From: Cyanobacteria bacterium Co-bin13
Lineage (GTDB): Bacteria; Cyanobacteriota; Cyanobacteriia; Phormidesmidales; Phormidesmidaceae
NCBI GenBank assembly: GCA_014534385.1
Contig: JACVRP010000095.1
Location: forward strand, 1-10,170
Length of the DNA stretch: 10,170 bases
Reading direction: 5' to 3'
The translations under genes were made by a program, and so were the position numbers. Below are positions 8,701-10,170 of this stretch, one piece after another; the stretch's first letter is position 1, and every line of letters begins with the position of its first letter. Under the pieces are notes generated by a model that did no database searches, was not told where the DNA came from, and saw nothing but the letters and a program-made list of their open reading frames with translations.

Positions 8701-9247
8701 TGGCCAGCATCGTCGAGGCTAGCCCGGTCGTCGTGTAGGTGCCAACGGTTTGAGTGCCGTGCAGCAGCAGCAGCTGACCATAGTCCAGGGTAGAAGATCC
8801 GGTAAACACGCCGGTCTGGCTGCCACTTAGCTGCTGCGGAACGATGCCAGCATCTTCTAGAGCTTCCCAGACAACCTCCAGAAACAGGCGCTGCTGCGGA
8901 TCAATGTAGGGCGCTTCACGGGGGGCAATGCCAAAAAACTCAGGATCGAACTGATCTACCTGGTCCAAAAAGCCGCCCCAGCGGCAATAGCTTTTGCCCG
9001 GTGCTGCCGGATCTTCATCGTAAAAAGCCTCGACATCCCAACGATCCGGGGGCACTTCCCGCACCGCATCGTGGCCTTCGCACAGGAGCTGCCAAAACGC
9101 CCGAGGATTTTCTGCACCCGGCAACCGGCAGCCCAGACCCACAATCGCAATGGGTTCGGGCAAACCTTTCTTCTTTTGCAGCTCTATTTCTAATAGCAGC
9201 CGCTTCTCTGGCGAAAGATTGGCAATTCGCCGCGCGAGATCCTCCAC
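2768..9247 (-). CDS. ols: Olefin synthase module: modular type I PKS, KS-AT-KR-ACP-ST-TE
   Basis: This 2159-residue synthase should extend a fatty acyl chain by two carbons and convert it to a terminal alkene. KS spans about 31-455 (Cys202 in DTACSSS, His337 in EAHGTGT, His377 in NIGH). AT spans about 557-870 (Ser650 in GHSVGE; HAFH at 750-753 predicts malonyl-CoA). KR spans about 930-1350 (GGTGALG at 1176-1182, Lys1280, Tyr1317, LAD at 1260-1262 suggesting a B-type, 3R-hydroxy product). ACP lies near 1452-1522 (Ser1485 in GIDSL), followed by a Pro/His/Ser linker, then ST and TE (separate entry). DH and ER are absent, as in Ols. The start is GTG, with AGGAG 7 bases upstream; an alternative is not needed because residues 4-28 resemble a docking helix. 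The one-module order, preceded by FAAL-ACP, matches Synechococcus PCC 7002 Ols, where all domains form one protein. CurM-like use in a larger pathway is less likely because no other modules are seen. Confidence 0.93.
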   Translation of the reverse strand: MEDLARRIANLSPEKRLLLEIELQKKKGLPEPIAIVGLGCRLPGAENPRAFWQLLCEGHDAVREVPPDRWDVEAFYDEDPAAPGKSYCRWGGFLDQVDQFDPEFFGIAPREAPYIDPQQRLFLEVVWEALEDAGIVPQQLSGSQTGVFTGSSTLDYGQLLLLHGTQTVGTYTTTGLASTMLANRVSYLLNLRGPSLSIDTACSSSLVAAHLACQSLWRRETDLALAGGVNLILTPALTVGFSKLTALSPDGHCKAFDASANGFVRSEGVGVVVLKRLSQALADGDRIYALIRGSAVNQDGRTNGLTAPNREAQEAVLRQAYQQAGVALRQVEYIEAHGTGTLLGDPIEAKALGNVFQSERSLQNPVRIGSLKSNIGHTEAAAGVASLIKVALCLKRRTLVPSIHFHTPNPYIPFDRLPLRVQQVQEPWTDSGQLPVAGVSSFSFGGSNAHMVLQAVPDIKPVAAQPERPRHLLTLSAPTAVALRDQAHQFSAFLKTADAADLASICYTANVGRTAFSHRLAIAGTSPTQLADQLAPLAAGDSLTTGHLGQASEATAPEVVFLFTGQGSQYWAMGRQLYETQPDFRAALERCDELLRPYLSRSLLAVLFEADDGDLSQTQYTQPALFAIEYALAQLWRTWGVEPAAVLGHSVGEYVAACIAGVFSLEDGLRLIAQRGKLMQSLPAGGGMAAIFADEATVAKAIAPFADTVSLATLNGPENTVIAGVKADVQQVLIQLRERGIGSRSLDVSHAFHSPLMDPVLNLFEHTARRIPCQPAQIPLVSNLTGQFLAAGEVLDGAYWRRQAREPVRFGDAIATLHQAGYRVFLEIGPQPILSAMGKRCIADPAVQWLPSLRKGTDEWETLLASLGCLYCEGVKISWAGFDQPYQRRKLSLPTYPFQRQRYWIDLPVALPPATELPAAQVGTVLEQSFAQNAYQLAWQPQPLVTSANPAISGRWLIFSDPNGLGEALAAQIQAAGGQAIQIRPGDGFCRLAPNQFQLSPTQPEDYLQLVQSLSADAEAPWSGALYLWGLANTSDRANPADHSASLALLTLLRHLLTGSWQQVPQLWLVTQSAQAVTQQTDLTHPNQAALWGLGRTLRIEHPELWGGLVDLDADALDSPAQSAQALLQHLLAQDGEDEAAFRQGQRHVARLETVTLPEVSAPLSVHGEGTYLITGGTGALGLTVARWLVDQGARSLVLVSRSGVSAQHQPELEALRQAGTAVWVEQADIAEAAPLEALLQRVRQQLPPLRGVLHAAGTLADSTLLNLTAVQFTKVMTAKVEGAWNLHQATLADALDWFVSFSSIASLLGSPGQGNYAAANAVLDALSHYRQQQGLPAQSLSWGPWAGAGMAAGEDAGIESLRGLQKLSSEQGLALLRQALTAPQPHLGLAAIDWAAIAQSSPFDLPPLLSRVLEKQAQPAAPTAASASPTVPKQPELLAHLLTLPTSERETELTTYLQREVGQVLGLQGTAPVDRPLLDLGIDSLMTVDLLNLCKRDLKITLYPREVFAHPTIQALAQYIAKELVRSHPAPTPLSTHPPVHPSAHPPSAPLPEGFWTSHTLPEAPSQRNRSMVFLLSSPRSGSTLLRVMLAGHPQLFCPPELHLLPFDTLGDRHAALGGSYLEEGLQRALMELMQLDADATQSLVSEWMEHNAPVQAVYDKLQQLAGDRLLVDKSPTYSLSLATLQRSELLFENAKFIHLVRHPYAVIDSFVKNRMHKIFNLEPENPYQLAEQVWDVSNRNIQTFLQQVDPQRQQVLRYEDLVTDPETAMRQLCAFLELPFDPAVLTPYEGQRMTDGVRANSMAVDDPNFRQRRRIEANLAEAWRAVELPLTLTAPTQALSADFGYELPREFAAATAPRPELPQVGEPLATMREETITLRGLQTGLCTWGPSAGQLILCLHGILDQGAAWDAIASPLADRGYRIIAPDLRGHGRSSHVGPDSSYQFLDFLGDIDALLRDLPETPLVLVGHSMGAVLAATLASLRPERFQQLMLIEPVVPGTGAAESVASQLTAHLGYLAQAPTHPTFPDLAAAAARLRQFNSALPEAAALKLAERLIEPHAEGVRWRWDARLQTRTSLGIGGAFSRQQYEQLLQQIQMPTLLVYGSHSQFNRPEDLALQQEALPQAQRIMLEGGHNLPAEVPGQIAALMLNQLSGNHS
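2783..4534 (-). other. Sulfotransferase-thioesterase didomain that forms the terminal alkene
   Basis: This is the C-terminal part of the synthase. The ST (about residues 1572-1835) shows the 5'-phosphosulfate loop SSPRSGSTL at 1578-1586 and the 3'-phosphate site LVRHP at 1701-1705 with Ser1711, so it should use PAPS to sulfonate the 3-hydroxyl of the ACP-bound chain. The TE (about 1876-2155) is an alpha/beta hydrolase with GHSMG (Ser1972), Glu1996 in LMLIEPVVP and His2136 in GGHN. From memory, the CurM TE triad is Ser100-Glu124-His266; the Ser-Glu spacing of 24 is identical here and the His spacing is within two residues. Glu instead of the usual Asp is a mark of this decarboxylating TE family. 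Both domains look catalytically complete. Confidence 0.9.
4580..4663 (-). repeat. Pro/His/Ser linker encoded by an 8-base tandem repeat
   Basis: The ACP-to-ST linker (residues about 1529-1556) is rich in Pro, His, Ser and Ala. On the plus strand its core, 4604-4643, is five consecutive 8-base units: GGGTGGAT, GGGCAGAT, GGGTGGAC, GGGTGGGT, GGGTGGAT. Eight is not a multiple of three, so successive units are read in different frames and only three-unit changes keep the frame. The same stretch has six G-triplets with loops of 1 to 5 bases (4604-4638), a quadruplex-forming pattern on the template strand. It probably serves as a flexible hinge in the protein. Confidence 0.8.
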
Positions 9248-9254
9248 AGGTTAG

Positions 9255-9259
9255 CTCCT
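9255..9259 (-). promoter_or_regulatory. Ribosome binding site that fixes the GTG start of the synthase
   Basis: AGGAG on the minus strand lies 7 bases before GTG at 9247-9245 and just after the TAG stop of the FAAL-ACP gene (9269-9267). It supports GTG as the true start over any downstream ATG and shows that the two halves of the olefin synthase are translated from one message but as separate proteins. Confidence 0.75.
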
Positions 9260-9266
9260 AGCTTTA

Positions 9267-10170
9267 CTAGTTATTTTGCTGGCCCAGCAGCGCTTGAATT
9301 TCCGCGTCTGACAGCATTTCTAATTCTCTGACGAGCTGATCGACCTCAATGTCCCCCATCTCAGGAGCCGATTCAGTCACAACAGACGCAGTTGCGGGCG
9401 TTTCCTGGCGGGCCAAGTGGCGAGCCAGGGCTTCAATGGTGGGGTATTCGTAGGCCAGAGTCGGCTCCAGGGTGAGGCCCAGAGCAGTTTCTAGAGCATC
9501 TGCCAACTCCACTGCAGTGACAGAGTCCAAGCCATACTCGGCAAAGGGCCGCCGGACATCAATAGTGGCTTCAGGAGTTTGTAGAGCCTGAGCCAGCCAG
9601 CGCACCATCCAGCGCTGAATGTCCTCAGCGCTAGAGAGGGTAGCGGCTTTGACCACCGGGCCGGGGGACGGCGATGCGATCGCATCTGCAAGCCGCTCCT
9701 TAAACACCGCACTACTCGCCTGCCGCTCCTCAGGCTCCTCAAGGACGCCTTCCGACTCCTCGAACGATAGGCTAGAGAGCGTCTCCGATTCCCAGGTATA
9801 GACCGCATCGAGCTGCCGGTCCAAAAAGCCGCTGCGACAGAGAAAGCGCTGAATCTTACCGCTAGAGGTCTTGGGCAAACTGGTGGTCTTGAGCAGCACA
9901 ATGGCCGACACCTGCAGCTCATGCTGCTCGGCCACGCTGCGGCGGATAGCACTACAGACGGCCTCATGGTCGGCCTTACGCAGCTGACTGCGCTCAAGTT
10001 CCTGCACGACCACTAGCTGCTCCGCATTGCCTAAATCGACCGAAAAAGCGGCCCCAGCGCCCGCTCGTAGAGCTGGGTGGGCCGCTTCTACGGTTGCTTC
10101 AATGTCTTGGGGATAGTGGTTGCGACCCCGGATAATAATGAGATCCTTGAGCCGACCAGTGACATAGAGC
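9267..10170 (-). CDS. Fatty acyl-AMP ligase fused to acyl carrier protein (FAAL-ACP), 5' part outside window
   Basis: The reading frame is open from 10169 down, giving 300 visible C-terminal residues; the gene continues beyond the window, so the GTG at 10013 is internal and not the start. Residues 1-130 are the C-terminal subdomain of a FAAL: TGRLKDLIIIRGRNHYPQDI near the start (hinge/A8 region) and LPKTSSGKIQR at 98-108 with the A10 lysine Lys105. An acidic Ser/Glu-rich linker follows (about 125-153), then an ACP at about 182-255 with phosphopantetheine Ser216 in GLDSV. The last 40 residues form an acidic tail ending in LSDAEIQALLG, likely a docking element for the next protein. The enzyme would adenylate a free fatty acid and load it on its own ACP, starting olefin synthesis. 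The FAAL-specific insertion lies in the unseen N-terminal part, so a related adenylating enzyme cannot be fully excluded. Confidence 0.9.
   Translation of the reverse strand, partial: LYVTGRLKDLIIIRGRNHYPQDIEATVEAAHPALRAGAGAAFSVDLGNAEQLVVVQELERSQLRKADHEAVCSAIRRSVAEQHELQVSAIVLLKTTSLPKTSSGKIQRFLCRSGFLDRQLDAVYTWESETLSSLSFEESEGVLEEPEERQASSAVFKERLADAIASPSPGPVVKAATLSSAEDIQRWMVRWLAQALQTPEATIDVRRPFAEYGLDSVTAVELADALETALGLTLEPTLAYEYPTIEALARHLARQETPATASVVTESAPEMGDIEVDQLVRELEMLSDAEIQALLGQQNN

Larger units (their letters stand above)
2533..9683. repeat. Ten HIP1 octamers (GCGATCGC)
   Basis: Exact GCGATCGC palindromes begin at 2533, 3504, 4406, 4663, 5052, 6804, 7140, 7680, 8390 and 9676. HIP1 is known to be strongly enriched in many cyanobacterial genomes, and this density is far above random expectation, so it supports a cyanobacterial origin. 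All ten lie in coding sequence of the olefin operon. None occurs in positions 1-2532, which include both rfb genes. Confidence 0.9.

Noticed and set aside
9491..9997. 168-residue open frame on the minus strand in a second frame of the FAAL-ACP gene
   Set aside because: The other frame carries the FAAL A10 motif and the ACP serine motif; this one shows only low-complexity Ser/Arg/Pro sequence.
1..10170. CRISPR arrays, tRNA or rRNA genes, transposases or insertion-sequence ends
   Set aside because: Looked for and not seen; the only repeats are the short ones listed.

Overview
The window comes from a cyanobacterium. The octamer GCGATCGC (HIP1, highly abundant in many cyanobacterial genomes) occurs ten times between positions 2533 and 9683, and the genes encode recognisably cyanobacterial secondary-metabolism proteins. 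The genus cannot be fixed from the sequence. All four genes lie on the minus strand, so the biological order runs from high to low coordinates.

Positions 10170 to 1839 hold a three-gene operon for a split olefin synthase (Ols-type) pathway. First comes the 3' part of a fatty acyl-AMP ligase fused to an acyl carrier protein (FAAL-ACP; its 5' end is outside the window). Next, 17 bases further on, is a 2159-residue modular polyketide synthase with domains KS-AT-KR-ACP-ST-TE. Last is a 310-residue protein of unknown function whose start codon overlaps the synthase stop by 4 bases. By analogy with the known Ols and curacin (CurM) systems, FAAL activates a fatty acid with ATP and loads it on the first ACP. 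KS/AT add two carbons from malonyl-CoA, KR makes a 3-hydroxyacyl chain, ST sulfonates that hydroxyl from PAPS, and TE hydrolyses the chain and drives decarboxylation with loss of sulfate. The product would be a terminal alkene one carbon longer than the starting fatty acid. The key catalytic residues are visible in every domain of the large protein.

Positions 1393 to 1838 are non-coding. They carry a hairpin with a T-run on both sides (a likely bidirectional terminator that closes the olefin operon) and a cluster of ACAGGRAA-like sites forming a dyad. Positions 1392 to 1 hold a separate nucleotide-sugar unit: rfbF (glucose-1-phosphate cytidylyltransferase) followed by an RmlC-type sugar 3,5-epimerase that runs off the window end. 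This pair suggests a CDP-deoxyhexose for surface polysaccharide, with no evident link to the olefin genes.

The points most worth following are the split of the olefin synthase into two proteins, the unknown protein translationally coupled to it, and an 8-base tandem repeat inside the coding sequence between the ACP and the sulfotransferase. Gain or loss of one repeat unit would disconnect the alkene-forming domains.
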